Assembly: GCA_016295505.1 (NCBI GenBank)
Contig: JAEDLC010000039.1
Location: 1 to 14,874, forward strand
Direction of reading: 5' to 3'
From: Dorea sp.
Lineage (GTDB): Bacteria > Bacillota_A > Clostridia > Lachnospirales > Lachnospiraceae
Length of the DNA: 14,874 nt
Shown piece after piece: positions 7,568-14,184 of this stretch. Positions within the stretch are counted from its first letter, which is position 1. Each line of letters starts with the position of its first letter. The translations under genes and the position numbers were made by a program. Below the pieces are notes generated by a model. The model ran no database searches. It had not been told where the DNA came from and was given only the letters and a program-made list of their open reading frames with translations.

Positions 7568-8149
7568 ATGAAGAAATATGAGGAAGAGCATTATCAATTC
7601 GATAAAATTAAAGATAAAATCTATCCATGGGTGAAAGAAGAGCTAAAAGATTCCCAGGCATTGAACGGGAAACGCTTTTCTGAAAAAGATACTCCGGTGA
7701 TGGCATTTCTGGATGAACTGAAGATTATATTTGTAATAAAGAGAGGGGAAGACGTGTTTGAGATTTTAAAAGATAATATGCTTCCACCCGAGTGTGACAT
7801 AATAGGACTTTATCATACTGCCTGTGAGAATCTGATACGGGATGTAGAGTATGTGATTGCCAATACCTGGTATGGAGGATTTGGAATCGTGGCCGACGGA
7901 CATCATGAGGCCAGTTCATTGTGCTTTAAGCATATTTGGACAGTATGTGCGGATAAACTGAAAGATGATCTGATTATCATGGTTCCATGTAAGGATACGG
8001 TACTTTTTGCACCGGCAGGTAAGCAGGATGTTGTAGACAAGATGATGGAGCATGGGCAGATGGCGTATGATCAGAGCAGTGATAAGGTGAGCGTGCGGCT
8101 TCTTGTATTTTCAAAAGATGGAAAGGAACTGACTACCTATGAAGATTAA
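7568..8149 (+). CDS. Uncharacterised protein, YtpQ/DUF1444-like
   Basis: A 193-residue soluble protein without signal peptide or membrane helix. Its layout resembles the DUF1444/YtpQ and DUF5688 type: an N-terminal segment ending in a short hydrophobic strand (KIIFVIKRG), a helix with LYHTACENLIRD, then GIVADGHHEASSLCF, a strand-rich part with LIIMVPCKDTVLFAP, and a C-terminal SVRLLVFSKDGKELT. No catalytic motif is recognised. ATG 7568 is chosen over TTG 7538 because GAGGG lies about ten bases before it and the predicted transcript begins near 7539. Its last 11 bases overlap the next gene, so the two are coupled. The function is unknown and the family link is by eye only. Confidence 0.7.
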   Translation: MKKYEEEHYQFDKIKDKIYPWVKEELKDSQALNGKRFSEKDTPVMAFLDELKIIFVIKRGEDVFEILKDNMLPPECDIIGLYHTACENLIRDVEYVIANTWYGGFGIVADGHHEASSLCFKHIWTVCADKLKDDLIIMVPCKDTVLFAPAGKQDVVDKMMEHGQMAYDQSSDKVSVRLLVFSKDGKELTTYED

Positions 8150-8969
8150 GACCCGAATGATAGGAATGGATCTGGACGGAACCCTTCTTACGACTGAAAA
8201 AAAGCTTACGCCTTATACACAGGATGTCCTGAAGCGCGCGATAGCACAGGGAATCATCGTGCTTCCGGCAACCGGAAGGCCGGTGAGTGGTGTTCCGGAA
8301 GAGATTATGCATTTTCCGGGAATCCGGTATGCGGTGACGGCGAACGGAGGAAGGATCGTGGATGTGCAGGAGAACCGGACGATCTATGAGAATCTGGTTC
8401 CGGTAGACAAGGCATATGCAATTCTTTCCGTATTTGAAAAATACGATACGCTTCGGGAAATCTACTATGACGGAATTGGATACTCGGAAGAAACGATGCT
8501 GAAGAATATTCACCGATACATAGAGCCGGGCCCTATGGCTGATTATATGGTGGCAACCAGGAGACCGATACCGGATGTACATGCCAAATTCGTAGAGACC
8601 AACCGCCCGGTAGATAAGGTGCAGGGAATCTTTGCTTCGCTTGCAGATAAGGATGAGGCGCTTAAGGAGCTTGAGAAGATCAAGGATATAGAGATTACGG
8701 GTGCACTGAGCCAGAATGTAGAGATCAATGCCAAAGATGTAGACAAGGGCAACGCACTTTTGAGACTCGGTCAGATCCTGGGGATCCCCGGAGAAGAGAT
8801 CATGGCTTTCGGAGATGGAACCAATGATCGGAAGATGCTGGAGAAGGTGGGGACCGGAGTGGCAATGGCTAACGGAGTCCCGGAGGTGAAGGCAGCAGCT
8901 GATTATATTACCGCATCCAATGATGAAGAAGGGGTAGCAAGATTTATTGAGAAATATGTACTGGATTAA
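8139..8969 (+). CDS. Cof-type HAD-IIB hydrolase
   Basis: A 276-residue cytosolic sugar-phosphate or nucleotide phosphatase of the Cof subfamily. All four HAD motifs are present: motif I MDLDGTLL (nucleophile D11, acid D13), motif II with T45 in PATGRP, motif III K203 in DVDKGNALL, and motif IV FGDGTND (D226, D230). The C2B-type cap falls between about 85 and 185. The C-terminal GVAMANGVPEVKAAADYIT is characteristic of the family. It overlaps the upstream gene by 11 bases and has AAAGGAA (8122-8128) as ribosome site. It sits between a protein of unknown function and uppP, 15 bases before the latter. The natural substrate cannot be deduced; flavin or sugar phosphates are common for this group. 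Confidence 0.93.
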   Translation: MKIKTRMIGMDLDGTLLTTEKKLTPYTQDVLKRAIAQGIIVLPATGRPVSGVPEEIMHFPGIRYAVTANGGRIVDVQENRTIYENLVPVDKAYAILSVFEKYDTLREIYYDGIGYSEETMLKNIHRYIEPGPMADYMVATRRPIPDVHAKFVETNRPVDKVQGIFASLADKDEALKELEKIKDIEITGALSQNVEINAKDVDKGNALLRLGQILGIPGEEIMAFGDGTNDRKMLEKVGTGVAMANGVPEVKAAADYITASNDEEGVARFIEKYVLD

Positions 8970-8984
8970 AGAAAGGGGTATACA

Positions 8985-9812
8985 ATGTTAGATATTCTGA
9001 AAGTAATTATTCTTGGAATCGTAGAGGGAATTACGGAGTGGCTTCCGGTCAGCAGTACCGGACATCTGATCCTGGTGGGAGACCTGCTTAAGCCGGGAGT
9101 CAGCGATGAATTTATGGAGATGTTCAATGTGGTAATTCAGCTTGGCGCGATCATGGCGGTTGTCGTATTGTATTTTCATAAGCTCAATCCATTTTCAAAA
9201 AGAAAGACAAAGAAGCAGAGAATGCTGACCTGGCAGATGTGGATCAAAGTACTGATTGCATCCGTTCCGGCAGCGATTGTCGGACTTTTATTCAACGATC
9301 TTCTGGATGAACTGTTCTACAAGCCATTTCCGGTGGCTGTGATGCTGATTGTATATGGTATCCTGTTTATCGTGGTTGAGAACAGGAATAAAGGCAGACG
9401 CCCGGAGGTGACAAAGATCTCGCAGTTATCGGTTCAGATGCTTCTGTGGATCGGATTTTTCCAGATGCTTGCGCTGATTCCGGGAACCTCCCGTTCCGGT
9501 GCAACGATCGTCGGAGCATTGCTGATCGGAGTGGCAAGAGAGACGGCGGCAGAGTTTACATTCTTTTTGGCGATTCCGGTCATGTTTGGAGCAAGCTTCC
9601 TGAAGCTTCTGAAGTTCGGTTTTCATTTTACCGGTACCGAATTCGGTCTGCTGATGCTGGGATGCCTGGTATCCTTTGGAATATCTGTTGTGGCGATCAA
9701 GTTCCTGATGGGCTATATCAAGCAGCATGATTTTAAAGTATTTGGATATTACAGGATCATATTGGGAGGTATTATCGTGATCGTATCCATCATTCAGATG
9801 GTTCTTGCATAA
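8985..9812 (+). CDS. uppP: Undecaprenyl-diphosphatase UppP (BacA)
   Basis: A 275-residue integral membrane enzyme that removes a phosphate from undecaprenyl diphosphate, recycling the lipid carrier for peptidoglycan and other wall polymers. High expression is associated with bacitracin resistance. The signature GIVEGITEWLPVSSTGH (11-27) carries E14, E18 and H27, and the second motif PGTSRSGAT (166-174) carries R170. Several hydrophobic helices fit the family topology, and the usual length is about 265-280 residues. The AAAGGGG site (8972-8978) sits just before ATG 8985, and a clear terminator follows. It is last in the operon behind the DUF1444-like and HAD genes. The HAD partner has no obvious role in the lipid cycle, so the pairing may just be shared expression. 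Confidence 0.96.
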   Translation: MLDILKVIILGIVEGITEWLPVSSTGHLILVGDLLKPGVSDEFMEMFNVVIQLGAIMAVVVLYFHKLNPFSKRKTKKQRMLTWQMWIKVLIASVPAAIVGLLFNDLLDELFYKPFPVAVMLIVYGILFIVVENRNKGRRPEVTKISQLSVQMLLWIGFFQMLALIPGTSRSGATIVGALLIGVARETAAEFTFFLAIPVMFGASFLKLLKFGFHFTGTEFGLLMLGCLVSFGISVVAIKFLMGYIKQHDFKVFGYYRIILGGIIVIVSIIQMVLA

Positions 9813-9827
9813 TATTGCATATAAGAT

Positions 9828-9873
9828 AAGGGGCTTTTTTGCTGAAATATGTGGAAAAAGCCTCTTGTTTTTT
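9828..9873 (+). terminator. Intrinsic terminator after uppP
   Basis: AAGGGGCTTTTT (9828-9839) pairs with AAAAAGCCTCTT (9855-9866) with one G-U pair, followed by six T (9868-9873). It closes the 7568-9812 operon. The -35 element proposed for the next operon overlaps its right side. Confidence 0.88.
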
Positions 9874-9892
9874 GCGGAAAATATGATAAAAT
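9865..9892 (+). promoter_or_regulatory. Promoter of the amino-acid ABC operon
   Basis: TGATAAAAT (9884-9892) is an extended -10 element (TG-N-TAAAAT). TTGTTT (9865-9870) gives a weak -35 at 16 bases. The expected start is near 9899. Confidence 0.55.
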
Positions 9893-9903
9893 ATGTACTA
9901 GAT

Positions 9904-9919
9904 TTGCATTTTTATGCAA
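9904..9919. promoter_or_regulatory. Possible operator dyad after the ABC operon start
   Basis: TTGCAT (9904-9909) and ATGCAA (9914-9919) form a perfect inverted repeat around TTTT. It lies about 5-20 bases after the predicted transcription start, where a repressor could block early elongation. Alternatively it is a short 5' mRNA hairpin. The binding protein is unknown. Confidence 0.4.
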
Positions 9920-9954
9920 TGTAATGAATAAAGGGACAATTGGAGGAAATGATG

Positions 9955-10737
9955 ATGAATATGAAAAAGCTGATTAGCACACTTTTGATCGCAGCATGTG
10001 TATTTTCACTTGCAGCATGTGGATCCAAAAAAGAAGAAACAGAATCAAAGGAAGAATCCGGTAAAGAAAGCGACACACTGGTTATGGCAACCAATGCAGA
10101 ATTCCCGCCATATGAGTATTATGAAGGAGATGAGGTTGTAGGAATTGATGCAGAGATTGCTCAGGCAATTGCAGAAGAACTGGGAATGACCTTAAAGATT
10201 GAAGACATGGCATTTGATTCTATTATTCCGGCAGTTACCAGTGGAAAAGCAGACTTTGGCGCAGCAGGAATGACAGTGACAGAGGATCGTAAGAAAAATG
10301 TAGATTTTACCGATACTTATGCAACGGCAACACAGGTGATCATCGTCAAAGAAGACAGTGATATCGCAGGCCCGGATGATCTGGTAGGAAAGAAGATCGG
10401 TGTGCAGTTAGGTACGACCGGTGATATCTACGCAGGAGATATCGAGGATGCAGAAGTAGAGCAGTACAACAAGGGATTTGAGGCAGTTCAGGCACTGACA
10501 CAGGGCAAGATCGATGCAGTTGTGATCGATGGAGAACCTGCAAAAGAATTTGTAGCACAGGCAGAAGGCCTGAAGATTCTGGATGAGGCATTTACAGAGG
10601 AAGAGTATGCAATTGCAGTGGCAAAGGGCAATGACGATCTCAGAGAGAAGATCAATGATGCACTTGCAAAATTAAAAGAATCCGGAAAGATTGACGAGAT
10701 TGTTGCAAAGTATATTTCCGCAGATGATGCAGAATAG
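9955..10737 (+). CDS. Amino-acid ABC transporter substrate-binding lipoprotein
   Basis: A 260-residue family 3 solute-binding protein. The N-terminus has a lysine pair, a hydrophobic core and lipobox LAAC, so C22 should be lipidated and hold the protein on the outer face of the membrane. An acidic/Lys linker follows, then the binding fold: ATNAEFPPYEYY, GIDAEIAQAIAEELG, ADFGAAGMTVTEDRKKNVDFT (split over two stretches; the Arg after TED is the usual carboxylate-binding residue), and DAVVIDGEPAKEF (Asp for the amino group). This fits a polar amino-acid or cystine/glutamine-type ligand; the exact ligand is not readable. Several ATGs lie close together (9949, 9952, 9955, 9961); 9955 is 8 bases from GGAGG (9942-9946), so it is the best choice. 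It is the first gene of a complete importer operon. Confidence 0.93.
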   Translation: MNMKKLISTLLIAACVFSLAACGSKKEETESKEESGKESDTLVMATNAEFPPYEYYEGDEVVGIDAEIAQAIAEELGMTLKIEDMAFDSIIPAVTSGKADFGAAGMTVTEDRKKNVDFTDTYATATQVIIVKEDSDIAGPDDLVGKKIGVQLGTTGDIYAGDIEDAEVEQYNKGFEAVQALTQGKIDAVVIDGEPAKEFVAQAEGLKILDEAFTEEEYAIAVAKGNDDLREKINDALAKLKESGKIDEIVAKYISADDAE

Positions 10738-10761
10738 ATTGAAAAGATAAGGATGTAGAGT

Positions 10762-11454
10762 ATGTTTCAGACATTTCAGGAAAAGTTTGTGAATAACTTT
10801 ATAGCAGAAGAACGCTGGAGATACATCTGGGAAGGTCTGGGGGTTACCTTAAAGGTAACCTTCTTTGCCGTACTTTTGGGTATCGTGCTGGGATTTTTGG
10901 TTTCCATCGTGCGTTCGACCTATGATAAGACGGGAAAACTTAAGGTGTTAAATGCCATATGTAAATTGTATCTGACAGTATTCCGGGGAACTCCGGTTGT
11001 TGTGCAGCTTCTGATCATCTACTTTGTAATCTTCGGAAGCGTGGATATCAGTAAGATACTGGTAGCGGTGCTTGCATTTGGTATTAATTCAGGTGCATAC
11101 GTTGCAGAGATCTTCCGCTCGGGAATTATGTCGATTGATAATGGGCAGTTTGAAGCAGGAAGAAGTCTGGGATTTAATTATACACAGACGATGGTTCATA
11201 TTATTATGCCGCAGGCATTCAAAAATGTACTGCCGGCTCTCGGAAATGAGTTTATCTCTCTTCTGAAAGAGACGTCGGTATCCGGTTATATTGCTCTGCA
11301 GGATCTTACCAAGGGCGGAGACATCATCAGAAGCCGTACATATGATGCATTTATGCCATTGATCGCGGTAGCGGCTATATATCTGGTTATGGTTTTGATA
11401 TTCTCAAAACTTGTTAACATTCTGGAAAGGAGGTTAAGAAGCAGTGACCACTAA
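10762..11454 (+). CDS. Amino-acid ABC transporter permease (HisM/GlnP family)
   Basis: A 230-residue membrane subunit of a polar amino-acid importer, likely working as a homodimer since only one permease gene is present. Hydrophobic helices occur around 28-50, 78-110 and 195-215. FRGTPVVVQLLI is the family's conserved early loop. The EAA coupling segment reads GQFEAGRSLGF, then IIMPQAFKNVLPALGNEFI, which docks with the ATPase. AAGGAT (10749-10754) is a plausible ribosome site for ATG 10762, 24 bases after the lipoprotein stop. The end overlaps the ATPase gene by 11 bases. A 19-bp perfect palindrome (10842-10860) lies inside its early coding sequence. Confidence 0.95.
   Translation: MFQTFQEKFVNNFIAEERWRYIWEGLGVTLKVTFFAVLLGIVLGFLVSIVRSTYDKTGKLKVLNAICKLYLTVFRGTPVVVQLLIIYFVIFGSVDISKILVAVLAFGINSGAYVAEIFRSGIMSIDNGQFEAGRSLGFNYTQTMVHIIMPQAFKNVLPALGNEFISLLKETSVSGYIALQDLTKGGDIIRSRTYDAFMPLIAVAAIYLVMVLIFSKLVNILERRLRSSDH
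10842..10860. repeat. 19-bp perfect palindrome inside the permease gene
   Basis: GGTTACCTT (10842-10850) and AAGGTAACC (10852-10860) flank a single A. It encodes V-T-L-K-V-T, so part of the symmetry comes from the repeated Val-Thr, although GTTACC and GTAACC differ in codon choice. In mRNA it would form a stem with a small loop about 80 bases into the gene. Confidence 0.6.
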
Positions 11455-12190
11455 TAACGGAGATGTATTGATTAAAGTAGAAAATCTGCATAAGGTGTTC
11501 GGGAAGCTGCATGCGCTTAACGGAGTTTCCGAAGAGATCAGAAAAGGAGAAGTAGTGGTGGTAGTAGGACCTTCCGGTTCCGGTAAGTCTACCTTTCTGC
11601 GCTCTCTGAACCTTCTGGAGGTTCCTTCAGAGGGACATGTGTACTTTGAAGGGGTTGATATCACAGACAAGCATGTAGATATCAATAAGCACCGGCAGAA
11701 GATGGGAATGGTGTTTCAGCATTTTAATCTGTTTCCGCATAAGACCATCCTGCAGAATATTACGCTTGCTCCGATCAAGCTGCTTGGGAAATCCAAAGAA
11801 GAAGCGGAAAAGCAGGCGATGGAGCTTCTTGAGATGGTAGGATTGGATGCAAAGGCCAATGCTTACCCATCCCAGCTGTCCGGCGGACAGAAGCAGCGTA
11901 TTGCAATCGTACGGTCACTTGCCATGAATCCGGACGTCATGCTCTTTGATGAGCCGACTTCGGCGCTGGATCCGGAGATGGTAGGAGAGGTTCTGGAGCT
12001 GATGAAAAAGCTTGCAAAAGACGGAATGACCATGGTCGTGGTTACGCATGAGATGGGATTTGCAAGAGAAGTGGCATCCAGAGTGATCTTCATGGATGAA
12101 GGGCAGATCAGAGAACAGGCGGAGCCAAAAGAGTTCTTCGAACATCCGAAGGATCCGAGATTACAGGAATTCTTATCGAAAGTATTATAA
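11444..12190 (+). CDS. Amino-acid ABC transporter ATP-binding protein (GlnQ/HisP family)
   Basis: A 248-residue cytosolic ATPase that powers the importer. All nucleotide-binding motifs are intact: Walker A GPSGSGKST (42-50), Q-loop glutamine Q92 in FQHFNLF, signature LSGGQKQR (145-152), Walker B VMLFDEPTSALDP (165-177) with E170, and H-loop H202 in VVTHEMGFA. The last two and the C-terminal HPKDPRLQEFLSKVL are typical of polar amino-acid systems. The start is GTG at 11444, chosen because AAAGGAGG (11426-11433) is correctly placed ten bases before it. The start region overlaps the permease stop by 11 bases, implying coupled translation that keeps the subunits in proportion. Confidence 0.97.
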   Translation: MTTNNGDVLIKVENLHKVFGKLHALNGVSEEIRKGEVVVVVGPSGSGKSTFLRSLNLLEVPSEGHVYFEGVDITDKHVDINKHRQKMGMVFQHFNLFPHKTILQNITLAPIKLLGKSKEEAEKQAMELLEMVGLDAKANAYPSQLSGGQKQRIAIVRSLAMNPDVMLFDEPTSALDPEMVGEVLELMKKLAKDGMTMVVVTHEMGFAREVASRVIFMDEGQIREQAEPKEFFEHPKDPRLQEFLSKVL

Positions 12191-12197
12191 ATGAGAA

Positions 12198-12234
12198 CGG
12201 AAAAACGGACTGCCGTCGGCAGTCCGTTTTTCCG
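12198..12234. terminator. Very strong two-way terminator
   Basis: A 17-bp perfect stem (12198-12214 with 12218-12234) closes on the triloop GTC, with A5 and T5 runs built into its arms. The symmetric sequence should stop transcription from both the ABC operon (+) and the small acidic gene (-). Confidence 0.92.
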
Positions 12235-12254
12235 GGAAACAATATCAAATGAGA

Positions 12255-12680
12255 TTATATTGGAAGTTCCAGATAGATGTCTTTTCCTTCTTTAATAGAA
12301 ATTACTACTTTTCCATTTTTAATTGTTGTAACAGCGCCGGCCACATTGACTTCTACACCGGCAACCTTTTCATTTTCATCGGCTGCCTCAGCTTCTTCCT
12401 CCGGCTCTTCTTCGGAAATATCAGCAGCATCTTTAAAGCCTTCTACATTATCTGCAGTCAGTGGACATAAGGAATCACTTGTTTTTGTTAATTTTGCTCC
12501 CAGAACCTGCCCGATTTTTAAGCAGCCATCCAGATTAAGAAGTCCGGAATCTACCAGTTCATCAAAAATAGCCGGATCTTCCAGGTTTGCGGGCTCGATT
12601 GTAATACCACCTTCTGCTCTGCAACATAATACTGCAGGATCATTCGCATGTGCTTTCGCTGTTTCAGCTGTGATTGACAT
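12255..12680 (-). CDS. Small acidic protein resembling the N-terminal region of PrdA
   Basis: A 141-residue soluble protein. The start at 12680 is set by a perfect AGGAGGT just upstream; the frame stays open to 12812 but has no ribosome site there. Residues 1-80 (SITAETAKAHANDPAVLCC, GGITIEPANLEDPAIFDEL, SGLLNLDGCLKIGQVLGAK) closely resemble what I recall of the beginning of the D-proline reductase proprotein PrdA. A very acidic Glu/Ala linker (about 89-106) follows. The end, VVISIKEGKDIYLELPI, resembles a short segment PrdA carries after its own linker. The larger catalytic part, including the pyruvoyl-forming cysteine, is absent. Four cysteines remain (C19, C20, C53, C72). The 26 bases after the stop already belong to the terminator area, so no remnant of a longer PrdA follows. 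The homology is from memory; the function is unknown. Confidence 0.75.
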   Translation of the reverse strand: MSITAETAKAHANDPAVLCCRAEGGITIEPANLEDPAIFDELVDSGLLNLDGCLKIGQVLGAKLTKTSDSLCPLTADNVEGFKDAADISEEEPEEEAEAADENEKVAGVEVNVAGAVTTIKNGKVVISIKEGKDIYLELPI

Positions 12681-12717
12681 ATTTATTACCTCCTGAATTG
12701 ACATGATCTTTATTTTC

Positions 12718-12748
12718 AGTATAGTGATTGGAACCGGAATAATCCAAT
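12718..12748 (-). promoter_or_regulatory. Candidate promoter and dyad for the small acidic gene
   Basis: On the - strand, TTGGAT (12747-12742) and TATACT (12723-12718) are spaced by 18 bases. ATTGGA (12727-12732) and TCCAAT (12743-12748) form an inverted repeat inside this promoter, which could be a regulator site. The -35 match is weak. Confidence 0.45.
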
Positions 12749-12794
12749 TGTTTTTTGGGATAAGTAAAAATACTGATAGAAAAAATCTATACAC

Positions 12795-12823
12795 TTGAAA
12801 ACTGTGGGACAAGGAGATACAAT
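12795..12823 (+). promoter_or_regulatory. Promoter of murI
   Basis: TTGAAA (12795-12800) and TACAAT (12818-12823), 17 bases apart, form a good sigma-A promoter. The leader is about 35 bases and contains AAGGAG (12851-12856). Nothing else is seen in the 186-base divergent gap beyond the two promoters. Confidence 0.72.
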
Positions 12824-12866
12824 AGGTAATACGAGTGGATGTAATTAATAAAGGAGATACATAGAT

Positions 12867-13682
12867 ATGGAAAAGAATAATACAGCACCAATCGGAGTGT
12901 TTGATTCCGGTGTGGGTGGACTTACGGTTGCAAGAGAGATCATGCGTCAGCTGCCGGAGGAGAATGTGGTGTATTTCGGAGATACTGCAAGAGTTCCTTA
13001 CGGAAGCAAATCAAAAAATAATATTATCCGTTTCTCAAGACAGATCATCCATTTCTTAAGGACCAAGAAGGTTAAGGCAATTGTGATTGCGTGTAATACA
13101 GCCAGCGCACTGGCACTGGACACCGTACAGAAGGAGTTTGATATCCCGATCATTGGTGTGATCATACCGGGAGCGAGAGCTGCTGTATCGGAGACGAGAA
13201 ATGGGAAGATTGGCGTTCTGGGAACGGAAGCAACGATAAAGAGCGAGACATACACAAAAGTAATCCGCAGCCTGAAAGCGGATGCAGAGGTGGTAGGGAA
13301 GCCGTGTCCGCTTTTTGTTCCGCTGGTGGAAGAAGGATTTGCAAAGCACAGAATCACAGAGGAAGTGATCGATATCTATCTGGCGGATATGAAGAAAACG
13401 GATATTGATACCATGATTCTCGGATGTACCCACTATCCGCTTCTTCGATCCAGAATTATGGAGTATTTCGGGGAGAAAGTACATATTGTGAATCCTGCAT
13501 ATGAGACAGCGATGGATCTGAAAGCAATATTGAAAGAAAGAAATATTGCCAATCATTCCGGCGAGCCCGGAACTTATGACTTCTATGTCAGCGATGCGGC
13601 AGAGAAATTTACCAGATTTGCAGATTCCATTCTTCCTTATGATGTGACAAAGACAAAGCAGATTAATATAGAAGAATATTAA
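12867..13682 (+). CDS. murI: Glutamate racemase MurI
   Basis: A 271-residue cytosolic, cofactor-independent racemase that converts L-glutamate to the D-glutamate needed for peptidoglycan. The N-terminal GVFDSGVGGLTV (10-21) includes D13 and S14. The two catalytic cysteines are C76 in ACNTASA and C187 in GCTHYPLL, with H189 beside the second. PYGSKS and the long central GARAAV and GVLGTEAT segments complete the family pattern. Length is normal. ATG 12867 follows AAGGAG by ten bases. It has its own promoter and is followed nine bases later by the DUF1934 gene, whose ribosome site overlaps the murI stop codon. Confidence 0.97.
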   Translation: MEKNNTAPIGVFDSGVGGLTVAREIMRQLPEENVVYFGDTARVPYGSKSKNNIIRFSRQIIHFLRTKKVKAIVIACNTASALALDTVQKEFDIPIIGVIIPGARAAVSETRNGKIGVLGTEATIKSETYTKVIRSLKADAEVVGKPCPLFVPLVEEGFAKHRITEEVIDIYLADMKKTDIDTMILGCTHYPLLRSRIMEYFGEKVHIVNPAYETAMDLKAILKERNIANHSGEPGTYDFYVSDAAEKFTRFADSILPYDVTKTKQINIEEY

Positions 13683-13691
13683 GGAGAGATT

Positions 13692-14150
13692 ATGACGAAA
13701 GATGTACTGCTCAGTATATCCGGACTGCATTATGAGGTGTCCGGAAATGCAGATGATTATGAAGATAACGAAGAAAATGAGCCGATCGAGATGATTACAC
13801 CGGCTGCGTATTATCTCAAAAACGGCAAGCATTATGTTCTTTATGATGAGCTTGTGGAAGGGGTACCGGGAGTCATTAAGAACAAAGTACGTATTACCGG
13901 GGAAGAAAAGCTGGAGATAATCAAAAGCGGACTGACGAATACGCATATGATATTTGAAAAGGATAAGATTCATATGACCGAGTATGAGACGCCATATGGA
14001 GAACTGATGATGGGAGTTCATACAAAAGAGATGCGTGTAGACGTTCAGGAATCACTGATTGAAGTGCGTGTCAATTATGCGCTGGATATTAACAGTGAAC
14101 CGGTGGCAGATTGTAATATATCGCTGAATATAAAAGCATTGGAACATTAA
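13692..14150 (+). CDS. DUF1934 (YwiB-like) protein
   Basis: A 152-residue cytosolic protein of the DUF1934 family, small beta-barrel (calycin-like) proteins of unknown function in Firmicutes. Family-like parts are DVLLSISGLHY at the start, YYLKNGKHYVLYDEL, VIKNKVRITGEEKLEIIKSG, and YETPYGELMMGVHTK, followed by strand-rich LIEVRVNYALDINSEPVADCNISLNIK. A long acidic loop (about residues 21-33) sits between the first strands. AAGGAG (13681-13686) overlaps the murI stop, so the two are co-translated. Its final codons lie within the left arm of the downstream terminator. Pairing with murI suggests shared expression, not a proven shared role. Confidence 0.88.
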   Translation: MTKDVLLSISGLHYEVSGNADDYEDNEENEPIEMITPAAYYLKNGKHYVLYDELVEGVPGVIKNKVRITGEEKLEIIKSGLTNTHMIFEKDKIHMTEYETPYGELMMGVHTKEMRVDVQESLIEVRVNYALDINSEPVADCNISLNIKALEH

Positions 14151-14165
14151 GCTCCAATGCTTTTA
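14131..14165. terminator. Two-way terminator overlapping the DUF1934 stop
   Basis: TAAAAGCATTGGA (14131-14143) pairs perfectly with TCCAATGCTTTTA (14153-14165), with the DUF1934 stop codon in the 9-base loop. A- and T-runs in the arms make it work in both directions, serving murI-DUF1934 and the opposing membrane protein gene. Confidence 0.88.
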
Positions 14166-14184
14166 CTTATCTTATGCTTTTGGA

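Noticed and set aside
12681..12812. N-terminal extension of the small acidic protein with a hydrophobic stretch that could be read as a signal peptide
   Set aside because: No ribosome site near 12812, whereas a perfect AGGAGGT lies directly before ATG 12680. The extension also overlaps the promoter region.
12811..12861. Direct repeat AAGGAGATACA at 12811-12821 and 12851-12861 before murI
   Set aside because: The second copy is just the ribosome site and the first overlaps the -10 box; an 11-base coincidence of purine-rich sequence is likely.
13056..14021. A 321-codon open frame on the - strand under murI and DUF1934
   Set aside because: Cys/His/Ile-rich composition typical of antisense reading; both + strand genes show clear family motifs.
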